Below are positions 47,313 through 55,553 of a stretch of 64,000 nt of DNA, one piece after another. The notes under the pieces were generated by a model. It did not search any database, was not told the DNA's origin, and saw only the letters and a list, made by a program, of their open reading frames with translations. The position numbers and the translations under genes are program-made. Position 1 is the first letter of the stretch; each line of letters opens with the position of its first letter. Source of the stretch: Propionibacteriales bacterium (GTDB taxonomy: Bacteria; Actinomycetota; Actinomycetes; Propionibacteriales; Nocardioidaceae); assembly GCA_026392415.1 (NCBI GenBank), contig JAPLCC010000053.1, positions 83,857 to 147,856 of the forward strand, read 5' to 3'.

Positions 47313-47921
47313 TCAGGCCTTCTTGGCAGCAGCCTTCTTCGCGGGAGCCTTCTTGGCCGGCGCCTTCTTGGCGGCCGGAGCAGCCTTCTTCGCCGGCGCC
47401 TTCTTGGCCGGCGCCTTCTCGGCGGCCGGAGCAGCCTTCTTCGCCGGAGCAGCCTTCTTGACCGCGGAGGTCGCGGCCTTCTTGGCGGGAGCAGCGGCCT
47501 TCTTCGCCGGAGCAGCAGCCTTCTTGACCGCGGAGGTCGCGGCCTTCTTGGCCGGAGCAGCAGCCTTCATCGCCGGAGCAGCCTGCTTGGTCGCAGCGGC
47601 CTTCGTCGCAGCCGCGGCCTTCTTCGGAAGCGGCGCGAGCTTCTTCGCACCGGAGACGACGTTCTTCAGGTCAGCGCCAGCGCTGAACTTCGGAACAGCC
47701 TTCTTCTTGGTCTTGACCCGCTCGCCGGTCTGCGGGTTGCGCACCCAACGGGCGTTGCGCACGGCCTTCTCGAAGGAGCCGAAGCCCGTGATGGCAACCT
47801 TCTCACCCTTCGCCACCTGACGGGTGATGGTGTCGAGAACCGCGTCGAGCGCGTGGGACGCGTCCTTGCGGCTGCCCTCGAATCGGTCGGCCAGCGCGTC
47901 GATCAACTGAGACTTGTTCAC
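47313..47921 (-). CDS. hupB: Nucleoid protein HU with histone-like Lys/Ala tail (HupB)
   Basis: 202 residues. The first ~95 are a normal HU: MNKSQLIDALADRFEGSRKDA, GFGSFEKAVRNARWVRNPQTGE. The remainder is a low-complexity tail of PAKKA and TSAVKKAA units, as in mycobacterial HupB, giving strong non-specific DNA binding. GTG 47921 follows GGAAGGA by 6 bases. At DNA level the tail is a set of imperfect 12-30 base tandem repeats. Confidence 0.96.
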   Translation of the reverse strand: MNKSQLIDALADRFEGSRKDASHALDAVLDTITRQVAKGEKVAITGFGSFEKAVRNARWVRNPQTGERVKTKKKAVPKFSAGADLKNVVSGAKKLAPLPKKAAAATKAAATKQAAPAMKAAAPAKKAATSAVKKAAAPAKKAAAPAKKAATSAVKKAAPAKKAAPAAEKAPAKKAPAKKAAPAAKKAPAKKAPAKKAAAKKA

Positions 47922-48004
47922 TACTTGTCCTTCCGAAACGCGCCACCATGGGGCGTCCCTTGGGCTTCTGCAGCCGAGCCCTCGCCCAGCCGTCCTTTCA
48001 GGGC

Positions 48005-48033
48005 ACGCTAGGCACTAGTGGCCACACTCACAA
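48005..48033 (-). promoter_or_regulatory. Candidate promoter of hupB
   Basis: On the minus strand -35 TTGTGA (48033-48028) and -10 TAGCGT (48010-48005) are separated by 17 bases. The predicted transcript has an ~80-base leader before the GTG, which contains the good Shine-Dalgarno sequence. One of the few places in the window with both hexamers at the consensus spacing. Confidence 0.55.
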
Positions 48034-48097
48034 TCACCACGCCGCGTTTGGTGCTGTTTTTTCCCTGAAACCACGGTATTTCGGCAGATTCGGGCCT

Positions 48098-50044
48098 TCA
48101 GGACGCCGATCCGGGCCACATCCGGTCAAGTGCGAAGCGACCGCCGATGGAGAAGTCGAACTGCACCAGCCGCAGATCTGCCAGCAATTGCGAGGCTTCA
48201 GGGTCCAGCTCGGACTCCTTCAAAGTCTCTCCGTCAGCATCGAGAAGACGTCCCTGCTGGATCGCACTGACGTGTTCGTGGACCTGGTCGAGCAAGGTGA
48301 GGTACGGCGGCATCGGCGCGTCCGCGACGTCGTACAGCAGGGGCAGGAAGAACGCCGGACTCGTCGTCGGAACCGGCCGCGGCGCGTTGTCCCCGGCCTG
48401 GTTGCTCCAGATGAAGAAGGGAGTCCGGTAGAGCGGCAGGCCGGCGTTGTCGTTCTTCACCTTCGAGCTGTAGATGCCCGGGAGATGGTCTCCGTAGAAC
48501 AGCACGATCGTCTTCTCCGGACTGCCCTTCAGCTCGTCGAGAAATCCCGCCAGCGCTTCATCGGTGTGCTCGAGACCGCGGGCGTACTGTCCGATCCGCT
48601 TCCCGTTGCCGCCGGCACCGCTGACCTTGATCGGATCCTTGTAGTTGCCGTCGACCGGAATGTGGTTCTGCATCGTCACGAGGTTCACGAGCAGCGGCTT
48701 GTCGTGTTCACCGATCTGGGTCAGCACCTCGTCGAACGCCGACTTGTCCGAGATGTAGGGGTTGTCGTCGATCGTGTCGGTCTCACCGATGGTCGTGTCG
48801 TGGATGAAGGACTGGAAGCCGAAGCGCTCGTAGACCTGCTCCCGCTTGTACATCCCCACCCGGTAGGGGTGGATCGCGATCGCTTCGTGGCCCTGGCTCT
48901 TGAACCAGCCAACGGCCGACGGGTAGTCGGCGTGGTCCGGCACGAGCATCTGGTACGGCGACAGCATCTGCGGCCGGAACAGTCCGAGCGACTGCCCGGT
49001 CAAGGACTCGAACTCCATGTTGGCCGTCCCGCCGCCGTACATCTGGGCGAGCATGTGGCCCGACGTCGTCTCGGCCATCAGGGCGCGGGTGCGCGGGATC
49101 GGGTCGCGCTCGAGCTCGAAGCCCTCGAGCTCGGTGGGATCGCTGAAGGACTCACTGAGCACCATCACCACGTTGACGTCGTCGAGACTGCCCTTGCGGT
49201 CGGCATTGAGCTGGTCGGCCAGTTCGGAGTAGCGATCCGCGATCGTGGTCATCGCCGCTTGGTCGTACCCCGACGGCTTGGCCATGGCGCTGACCGGCAT
49301 GTTGAAGAGGAACCCGCCCATGAAACCGTTCGAGCGGTAGTTGGTCTTCTGGCTCCAGTAGCGCCAGTGGTCGTCTCCGCGCACCTCGTAGAGCCCACGC
49401 CACAGGTTGTGGGGTTGGTTGAACTGGGTCGTCTGCATCAGCAACAGGGCCGTCACCACGCCGACGGCGACCCGGAGTCCCAGCACCGCCATCGCCTGCT
49501 CGCGTGGCAGGATTCGCCAGCCGGGTCGGGGATATCGCAGGCTCATCCGGCGTCCGATACGGACAGCGGCGACGACGACGCCGACCACCAGGGCGAGAGC
49601 CACGACGAGGAAGACCGGCGAGACCATGGACGTCAGGAACCCGGGCTCCCGCACGAAGTCCAGGTCGCTGGGATAGACCGGCTCCTCGCGCAACTGGATC
49701 TTGACCAGGTTGCCGATGCCGACGGTGAGGGCCAGCGCCATCACGATGCCGATCGACCACCACAGCCGGCCGAGCACGGCCCAGAGGAAACCGATCAGCA
49801 CCCAGACCACGAGGGTGTCGACGTAGAACGCGCCACTGTCGAAGAGCAGGTCCTTGAGCCAGCGCGGGTAGAACAGGCCGAGCGTCGATGCCTCGAGGAC
49901 GACGGTGATGACCAGTGCTGCCTGGAGACTGCCGATCAGACCGCGTCGAAGAACGGTCCCGAGAGACGCGGGTTCGGGCGCGGCGGCCTCGCCGGAGGGT
50001 TCGGACTCCCCGGTCGCTCGCTCGGGCCGGACGACGATGGACAC
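48098..50044 (-). CDS. LTA-synthase-type sulfatase family membrane enzyme
   Basis: 648 residues from GTG 50044. Four to five transmembrane helices in the first ~200 residues (LIGSLQAALVITVVLEA, TLVVWVLIGFLWAVLGRLWW, FLVVALALVVGVVVAAV, VAVGVVTALLLM) precede an extracellular alkaline-phosphatase-fold domain: VMVLSESFSDP (metal Glu), GGGTANMEFE (catalytic Thr), VTMQNHIP, and LFYGDHLPG (metal Asp/His). LtaS-type enzymes transfer glycerol phosphate from lipids to build lipoteichoic-acid-like polymers. The substrate in this organism is unknown. Single gene between hupB and leuD. Confidence 0.9.
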   Translation of the reverse strand: MSIVVRPERATGESEPSGEAAAPEPASLGTVLRRGLIGSLQAALVITVVLEASTLGLFYPRWLKDLLFDSGAFYVDTLVVWVLIGFLWAVLGRLWWSIGIVMALALTVGIGNLVKIQLREEPVYPSDLDFVREPGFLTSMVSPVFLVVALALVVGVVVAAVRIGRRMSLRYPRPGWRILPREQAMAVLGLRVAVGVVTALLLMQTTQFNQPHNLWRGLYEVRGDDHWRYWSQKTNYRSNGFMGGFLFNMPVSAMAKPSGYDQAAMTTIADRYSELADQLNADRKGSLDDVNVVMVLSESFSDPTELEGFELERDPIPRTRALMAETTSGHMLAQMYGGGTANMEFESLTGQSLGLFRPQMLSPYQMLVPDHADYPSAVGWFKSQGHEAIAIHPYRVGMYKREQVYERFGFQSFIHDTTIGETDTIDDNPYISDKSAFDEVLTQIGEHDKPLLVNLVTMQNHIPVDGNYKDPIKVSGAGGNGKRIGQYARGLEHTDEALAGFLDELKGSPEKTIVLFYGDHLPGIYSSKVKNDNAGLPLYRTPFFIWSNQAGDNAPRPVPTTSPAFFLPLLYDVADAPMPPYLTLLDQVHEHVSAIQQGRLLDADGETLKESELDPEASQLLADLRLVQFDFSIGGRFALDRMWPGSAS

Positions 50045-50095
50045 GGGGTGAACTTTACGTGCGCACCCCGTGCCCACTCGTATTGCTGAGGCCGT

Positions 50096-50695
50096 TCAGG
50101 CGCGCTGCGTGACCGGCTTCCAGGCCGGCCGTCCGGCTTCGTACGCCGCGATGTCGTCCTTGTTGCCCAAGGTGATGCCGATGTCGTCGAGGCCGTTGAG
50201 CAGGCGCCAGCGGGTGTAGTCGTCGATGTCGAAGGAGTCCTCGACCTCGCCTCCGGGGGTGGTGACCGTCTTGTTCTCGAGGTCGACCGTGATCTCGGCA
50301 CCCGGGTTGTCGTCCAGGTGGTCCCAGAGACGCTGGATGACCTTCTCGTCGACCTGGGCGGCCACGAGGCCGGCCTTGCCGGAGTTGCCGCGGAAGATGT
50401 CGGCGAAGCGGGCGGAGAGCACGACCTTGAAGCCGTAGTTCTGCAGCGCCCAGACGGCGTGCTCGCGCGAGGAGCCGGTGCCGAAGTCCGGTCCGGCGAC
50501 GAGCACCGAGCCGGCGGCGTACACCTCGTTGTTCAGCACGAAGTCCGGGTCGTTGCGCCACGCGGCGAACAGCCCGTCCTCGAAACCGGTGCGCGTGACG
50601 CGCTTGAGGTAGACCGCCGGGATGATCTGGTCGGTGTCGACGTTGCTGCGCTTGAGCGGCACGCCCACGCCGGTGTGGGTGGTGAACTTCTCCAT
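50096..50695 (-). CDS. leuD: 3-isopropylmalate dehydratase small subunit
   Basis: 199 residues. Carries [45 protein letters not shown] and [13 protein letters not shown], all characteristic of LeuD. Works with LeuC in the isomerisation of isopropylmalate in leucine synthesis. ATG 50695 lies 3 bases after the leuC stop. Confidence 0.97.
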   Translation of the reverse strand: MEKFTTHTGVGVPLKRSNVDTDQIIPAVYLKRVTRTGFEDGLFAAWRNDPDFVLNNEVYAAGSVLVAGPDFGTGSSREHAVWALQNYGFKVVLSARFADIFRGNSGKAGLVAAQVDEKVIQRLWDHLDDNPGAEITVDLENKTVTTPGGEVEDSFDIDDYTRWRLLNGLDDIGITLGNKDDIAAYEAGRPAWKPVTQRA

Positions 50696-50698
50696 GAC

Positions 50699-52111
50699 TC
50701 AGACCTCCACGCTGACGAGGTCAGCAGGTGACGACAGGGTGCCGCGCACAGCCGTGGCGGCAGCGACGGGGATGGACACCAGGTGGGTGCGACCACCCTT
50801 GCCCTGGCGGCCTTCGAAGTTGCGGTTGGACGTCGATGCGCTGCGCTCCCCCGGCGTGAGCTGGTCGGGGTTCATGCCCAGACACATCGAGCAGCCGGCA
50901 CCGCGCCATTCGGCACCGGCGGCCAGGAAGATCTCGTGAAGACCCTCGGCCTCGGCCTGCATCCGCACCCGGACGGAGCCCGGGACGACGAGCAGGCGGG
51001 TGTTCGGGTCCACCTTGTGGCCCTTGAGGATGTCGGCGGCGAGACGCAGGTCCTCGATGCGGCCGTTGGTGCAGGAACCGACGAAGACCGTGTCGACCTT
51101 GACGTCGCGCATCGGCGTGCCGGCGGTCAGGCCCATGTAGGTCAGCGCGTTCTCGGCCGCGATGCGGTCCTGCTCGTCGTCGAAGTCGGACGGCGTCGGC
51201 ACGACGCCGCCGAGGGCGACGCCCTGGCCCGGGTTGGTGCCCCAGGTGACGAACGGCGTCATGGTCGAGGCGTCGAGGACGATCTCCTTGTCGAACACGG
51301 CGTCCTCGTCGGTGACGAGCGTCTTCCAGTGCGCGACGGCAGCGTCCCAGTCGGCACCCTTGGGCGCCTCGGGCTTGCCCTCGATGTAGTCGAACGTGGT
51401 CTGGTCGGGCGCGATCAGGCCCGCCTTGGCGCCCCACTCGATGCTCATGTTGCAGACCGTCATCCGGCCCTCCATGGAGAGCTCCTCGATGGCCTGGCCG
51501 CGGTACTCGACGATGTAGCCCTGGCCGCCACCGGTGCCGGTGTGCGTGATCAGGGTGAGCACCATGTCCTTGGCGGTGACACCGGCGGGCAGGCTGCCGT
51601 TGATGGTCACGGCCATCGTCTTCGGCTTGGCCTGCATCAGGGTCTGCGTGGCGAGCACGTGCTCGACCTCGGAGGTGCCGATGCCGAACGCGATCGCGCC
51701 GAACGCGCCGTGGGTACTGGTGTGCGAGTCACCGCAGACGATCGTCATGCCGGGCTGGGTCAGGCCCAGCTGCGGGCCGACCACGTGCACGATGCCCTGC
51801 TCGATGTCGCCGAGCGGGTGCAGGCGGACGCCGAACTCGGCGGCGTTCTTGCGCAGCGTGTCGACCTGGGTCTTGCTCACCGGGTCGGCGATCGGCTTGT
51901 CCCAGTCGAGCGTCGGGACGTTGTGGTCCTCGGTCGCCAGGGTCAGGTCAGGGCGTCGTACCGGACGGCCGGCGAGGCGGAGTCCGTCGAAGGCCTGGGG
52001 GCTGGTGACCTCGTGGATGAGGTGGAGGTCGATGTAGAGGAGGTCGGGCTCTCCTGCCGTCGATCGGACGACATGCTCATCCCAGACCTTTTCACTGAGC
52101 GTCTTTGCCAT
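50699..52111 (-). CDS. leuC: 3-isopropylmalate dehydratase large subunit
   Basis: 470 residues with 4Fe-4S cluster ligands in [14 protein letters not shown] and [13 protein letters not shown], and [20 protein letters not shown] 52111 lies 6 bases after TACAGT (minus strand 52123-52118), with GGGGGC in between too close to act as a normal Shine-Dalgarno sequence, so translation may be leaderless. Divergent from ndgR, the expected regulator. Confidence 0.97.
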   Translation of the reverse strand: MAKTLSEKVWDEHVVRSTAGEPDLLYIDLHLIHEVTSPQAFDGLRLAGRPVRRPDLTLATEDHNVPTLDWDKPIADPVSKTQVDTLRKNAAEFGVRLHPLGDIEQGIVHVVGPQLGLTQPGMTIVCGDSHTSTHGAFGAIAFGIGTSEVEHVLATQTLMQAKPKTMAVTINGSLPAGVTAKDMVLTLITHTGTGGGQGYIVEYRGQAIEELSMEGRMTVCNMSIEWGAKAGLIAPDQTTFDYIEGKPEAPKGADWDAAVAHWKTLVTDEDAVFDKEIVLDASTMTPFVTWGTNPGQGVALGGVVPTPSDFDDEQDRIAAENALTYMGLTAGTPMRDVKVDTVFVGSCTNGRIEDLRLAADILKGHKVDPNTRLLVVPGSVRVRMQAEAEGLHEIFLAAGAEWRGAGCSMCLGMNPDQLTPGERSASTSNRNFEGRQGKGGRTHLVSIPVAAATAVRGTLSSPADLVSVEV

Positions 52112-52162
52112 GCCCCCACTGTACAACTTGCATCCCATCATCCGAGACGGCAGTATTGCCAT
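52112..52162. promoter_or_regulatory. leuC-ndgR divergent regulatory region
   Basis: 51 bases between the two start codons. Contains TACAGT (minus 52123-52118) as a possible -10 for leuC, and GTATTG (52153-52158) near ndgR. By analogy with NdgR/LtbR regulators of leuCD, an operator should lie here, but I cannot pick out a convincing palindrome. Confidence 0.5.
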
Positions 52163-52885
52163 ATGGACAACTCGAGCGGCGTCGGCGTACTCGACAAGGC
52201 GGCCCTGGTGCTCACCGCACTGGAGTCCGGCCCTGCGACCCTGGCCGGCCTGGTGGCAGGCACCGGACTGGCCCGGCCCACGGCCCACCGCCTGGCCGTG
52301 GCTCTCGAGCACCACCGCCTCGTCGCACGCGACATGCAGGGCCGCTTCGTGCTCGGCCCGCGGCTCGCGGAGCTCTCCGCCGCTGCCGGCGAGGACCGCC
52401 TGCTCGCGACCGCCGGCCCCGTGCTGGCGCGCCTGCGCGACATCACCGGTGAGTCCGCCCAGCTGTGGCGCCGCCAGGGCGACCACCGCGTCTGCGTCGC
52501 GGCCGCCGAGCGACCGTCCGGCCTGCGCGACACGATCCCGGTGGGCTCGCAGCTGACCATGCGCGCCGGCTCCGCCGCGCAGGTGCTGCTGGCCTGGGAC
52601 GACCCCGAACGCATCCACCGCGGCCTCCAGAACGCTGCCTACTCCGCAGCCGAGCTCTCGGCGATCCGTCGCCGCGGCTGGGCGCAGTCGGTGGGCGAGC
52701 GCGAGCAGGGCGTGGCCTCGGTCTCCGCCCCGGTCCGCTCCCCCGGCGGCAAGGTCATCGCCGCGGTGTCCGTCTCCGGTCCGCTCGAGCGACTCTCGCG
52801 CCAGCCCGGCCGGATGCACGCACCTGCGGTGCTCGCCGCGGCCGAGCGACTGTCCGAGTCCCTGCGCCGCGCTGCTGCGGAGTAG
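52163..52885 (+). CDS. ndgR: IclR-family regulator NdgR
   Basis: 240 residues. N-terminal winged helix ([43 protein letters not shown]) followed by an effector-binding IclR domain. NdgR/LtbR in Streptomyces and Corynebacterium controls leuCD and other amino-acid genes; the divergent position over leuC fits. ATG 52163 has no Shine-Dalgarno sequence. The gene ends 3 bases from the convergent ogt stop. Confidence 0.93.
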   Translation: MDNSSGVGVLDKAALVLTALESGPATLAGLVAGTGLARPTAHRLAVALEHHRLVARDMQGRFVLGPRLAELSAAAGEDRLLATAGPVLARLRDITGESAQLWRRQGDHRVCVAAAERPSGLRDTIPVGSQLTMRAGSAAQVLLAWDDPERIHRGLQNAAYSAAELSAIRRRGWAQSVGEREQGVASVSAPVRSPGGKVIAAVSVSGPLERLSRQPGRMHAPAVLAAAERLSESLRRAAAE

Positions 52886-52888
52886 TCC

Positions 52889-53368
52889 TCAGAAGAGTGC
52901 GTCCTGCTCGAGCTCGAGCAGGGCCTGCTTGCGCTCGATGCCGCCGGCGTAACCGGTCAGGGTGCCGTCGGCACCGATGACACGGTGGCACGGGATGACT
53001 ATCGGGATCGGGTTCGATCCGTTGGCCGTCCCGACAGCACGCGAGGCTGCATTGGTCTTGCCCAGCCGGCCAGCGATCTCGCCGTACGACGCGGTCTCGC
53101 CGTAGTCGATCTTCAGCAGCTGCGCCCACACGGCTCGCTGCCACTCGCTGCCCACCGGGTTGAGGGGCAGGTCGAACCCGGCGCGGTCGCCGGCGAAGTA
53201 CGCCGCCAGCTGGCGCACGGCTTCCTTGAGAACCGGCGCATCGTCGGCCTGCAGTCCTCGCGGTCGACCGTCGTTGTCACGGAACGGAGAGAACTCGATC
53301 GCCGTGATGGCACCGGCCTGCTCCACGATGCGCAGCGGCCCGATGGGCGATTCGACAACAGTCCACAT
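52889..53368 (-). CDS. ogt: Methylated-DNA--cysteine S-methyltransferase
   Basis: 159 residues. IPCHRVIG contains the methyl-acceptor Cys; ETASYGEIAGRLG and NAASRAVGTANGSNPIPIV are the helix-turn-helix and DNA-recognition segments. Removes O6-alkyl groups from guanine. ATG 53368 is 7 bases after the ada-alkA stop, so the two are co-transcribed. A complementary partner: the upstream protein lacks exactly this domain. Confidence 0.95.
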   Translation of the reverse strand: MWTVVESPIGPLRIVEQAGAITAIEFSPFRDNDGRPRGLQADDAPVLKEAVRQLAAYFAGDRAGFDLPLNPVGSEWQRAVWAQLLKIDYGETASYGEIAGRLGKTNAASRAVGTANGSNPIPIVIPCHRVIGADGTLTGYAGGIERKQALLELEQDALF

Positions 53369-53375
53369 GATTCCC

Positions 53376-54893
53376 TCATTCTTCCAGCGAGTCGGGCGGT
53401 GATGCGGGCGGTGGGTCCGACAGGGACGTCCACAGGTGCAGGAGGGCATAGGAGCGCCAGGGAGCCCAGCGCCCGGGATCGACCGGTCCGTGACCGGCAA
53501 GCGCGTTGCGCACACCGACATCGGTCGGCAGCCAGATGTCGGGGTGACCGAGCGCACGGAGCGCGATGTAGTCGGCGGTCCAGGGTCCGATTCCGGGCAG
53601 CGCGACCAGGTCGCGTCGCACGTCGTTGCGGTCGGGGCCCCGGTCGAGGACGAGGTCGCCGGCCGCCAGCGCCGAGGACAACCCGACCAGCGCCCGGCCG
53701 CGGGCTCGCGGCATGCGGAAGTCCGCCGGATCGATCGCGGCCACCACCTCGGCGGTCGGGAAGAGGTGGGTGAGGCCCTCGACCTGCGTGCTGATCGGCC
53801 GACCGTGGGCGGCGACGAGTCGCGCGGCGGCGGTGCGGGCGGCAACCACCGTCACCTGTTGTCCCAGCACTGCCCGGACGGCGAGCTCGTGCCCGTCCAC
53901 GTGGCCGGGAACGCGCAGGCCGGGTCGACGTGCGACGAGGTGCGCGAGCGCCGGGTCGGCACCGAGGTGACCGTCGATGGCGATCGGGTCGGCATCCGCG
54001 TCGAGCAGGGCCCGCATCCGCGCCACCGCAGCACTCGTGTCGCGCAGGTCGTCGAGCATCAGCACCATCGCGACGTACGACGACCCGACGCCGTCGACGT
54101 CGGCGAGTTCGACGCGCGCCGCGCCGGGTCCGTGGGGCAGGTCGAGGGTTCGGGCGTACCAGCCCGTGCCGTCCGGCCGGACGTCGGCGACCTCGACGCC
54201 GGACACCGCCCGGTCGGCGAGGAAGCGCAACAGGGCGCGGCCGGCGAACGGGGTGCGGACCGCGACCCGCAACTCGATCGCACCGGCCGCGCCGCCTCGG
54301 ACACCGCGGCGACCGCGCAGCTCGCTCGGCGTCGCGGCGTAGACCTCCTGCATGGTCTCGTTGAACTGCCGCACGCTCGAGAAGCCGGCCGCGAACGCCA
54401 CGTCGGTCAGGCTCAGGCCGGTGCTCTCGACCAAGACCCGTGCCGTCTGCGCGCGTTGGGTGCGGGCGAGGGCGAGCGGACCCGCCCCGAGCTCGGTCGT
54501 GAGCAGCCGCGAGAGATGACGGGGGGTGTAGCCCAGTCGCGCGGCCAGACCGCCGACGCCCTCTCGATCGACGACACCGTCACCGATCAGGCGCATCGCA
54601 CGGCCGGCCACTGTCGCCGCAAGGTCCCAGTCCGGGCTGCCGGGCGTTGCGTCGGGCAGGCACCGCTTGCACGCCCGATAGCCGGCCGTCTGCGCGGCAG
54701 CCGCGGTGCGGTGGAAGGACACGTTGCGGGATGCGGGAGTCCGCGCCGGACACGACGGCCGGCAGTAGATCCCCGTCGTGCGGACGGCCGTGTAGAACAC
54801 ACCGTCGAAGCGGCGATCTCGCGACTGGACGACGATGTAGCACCGCTCGAAGTCGAGCCGCTCCGTCCCCGTCGTGATTTCCATGCCCCCCAT
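53376..54893 (-). CDS. Ada-AlkA fusion: methylphosphotriester sensor, AraC regulator and 3-methyladenine glycosylase
   Basis: About 505 residues (start ATG 54893 or 54884). Residues ~1-75 are the Ada zinc domain with GIYCRPSC and ACKRC ligands, whose Cys accepts a methyl group from phosphotriesters. Residues ~90-185 are an AraC-type HTH (LAARLGYTPRHLSRLL, SLTDVAFAAGFSSVRQFNETM). The rest is AlkA: an N-terminal beta domain, VRAVLGQQVTVVAAR, the helix-hairpin-helix LPGIGPWTADYIALRA, and the catalytic Asp in WLPTDVGVRNAL. The fusion couples damage sensing to base excision; ogt follows. Confidence 0.93.
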   Translation of the reverse strand: MGGMEITTGTERLDFERCYIVVQSRDRRFDGVFYTAVRTTGIYCRPSCPARTPASRNVSFHRTAAAAQTAGYRACKRCLPDATPGSPDWDLAATVAGRAMRLIGDGVVDREGVGGLAARLGYTPRHLSRLLTTELGAGPLALARTQRAQTARVLVESTGLSLTDVAFAAGFSSVRQFNETMQEVYAATPSELRGRRGVRGGAAGAIELRVAVRTPFAGRALLRFLADRAVSGVEVADVRPDGTGWYARTLDLPHGPGAARVELADVDGVGSSYVAMVLMLDDLRDTSAAVARMRALLDADADPIAIDGHLGADPALAHLVARRPGLRVPGHVDGHELAVRAVLGQQVTVVAARTAAARLVAAHGRPISTQVEGLTHLFPTAEVVAAIDPADFRMPRARGRALVGLSSALAAGDLVLDRGPDRNDVRRDLVALPGIGPWTADYIALRALGHPDIWLPTDVGVRNALAGHGPVDPGRWAPWRSYALLHLWTSLSDPPPASPPDSLEE

Positions 54894-55012
54894 CCTGCCT
54901 CGGCCAACCGACAACGACTCGCGGAAATCGGACACGGCGGTCGCGGCGCCACCTCCGGCGCGGCGCGACCGAATCGCTCCCGGTTCGGCTGGCGGTCTGC
55001 CACCCTGTCGCC

Positions 55013-55486
55013 ATGGCCGATAACCCGCTCAACCCGCTCGACCTGCTGATCAAGTCGAACCAGCTCGCCGTCAAGCTCGCGGCCGACACCCTGCGCACGG
55101 TTCGCGACACGGCGATCACCGGAGTGACCCAGCCCGACGAGCTCGCCCGCCAGGTCGGGGACCTCGCCGGCGTCGTCGCCGGCATGGCGACCGCGGTGAC
55201 CGGCCTGGCCGGGTCGACGGCCCAGCCGCTGCAGGACTTCATCGTCCGCCAGCGCGAGCTCGCCGACACCGTCGCGACCCTTGCCGAGGCGCAGGAGGAT
55301 CTCGCGGGCGTCGTACGGGCCCTGGCGGAGCGGCATGCCGAAGCAGTCAGCGCCCTCGAGAAGGTGACCGCTCCCGTGTTCGCCCTCGTCGGCACCGAGC
55401 CCACGCCCCCGAAGACGCGGGCCTCGAGGGCCAACCCCACCAAGGCCACGGCGAAGCGCGCACCGAAGGCGACCGACGACGCCTGA
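55013..55486 (+). CDS. Phasin-sized helical protein with basic tail, function unknown
   Basis: 157 residues, ATG 55013. Nearly all-helical, Ala/Leu/Val-rich middle (QVGDLAGVVAGMATAVTGLAG, LADTVATLAEAQEDLAGVVRALAE) and a Lys/Pro/Ala tail TPPKTRASRANPTKATAKRAP. The amphipathic pattern and size fit phasins or similar granule or lipid-surface proteins, but no PHA gene is nearby. Divergent from ada-alkA, followed by a good terminator. Called a gene from codon use and an uninterrupted frame. Confidence 0.65.
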   Translation: MADNPLNPLDLLIKSNQLAVKLAADTLRTVRDTAITGVTQPDELARQVGDLAGVVAGMATAVTGLAGSTAQPLQDFIVRQRELADTVATLAEAQEDLAGVVRALAERHAEAVSALEKVTAPVFALVGTEPTPPKTRASRANPTKATAKRAPKATDDA

Positions 55487-55504
55487 GTCGACCCGGTGCG
55501 ACAA

Positions 55505-55536
55505 CGGGCGGCCACCGGTGTCCCGGTGACCGCCCG
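55505..55536. terminator. Terminator between the phasin-like gene and the M4 peptidase
   Basis: 14-base stem with one GU pair: CGGGCGGCCACCGG (55505-55518), loop TGTC, CCGGTGACCGCCCG (55523-55536). Between convergent genes. Confidence 0.88.
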
Positions 55537-55553
55537 CCTCGCGGTGCCTCCGA

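Noticed and set aside
47330..47640. Tandem repeats resembling a CRISPR or minisatellite
   Set aside because: They are the codons of the Lys/Ala-rich tail of HupB. Repeat units are imperfect, in frame, and have no spacers.
53000..53040. tRNA-like T-loop sequence GGTTCGATCC
   Set aside because: It lies inside ogt in the coding region for the conserved NPIPIV stretch; no acceptor or anticodon stem can be formed.
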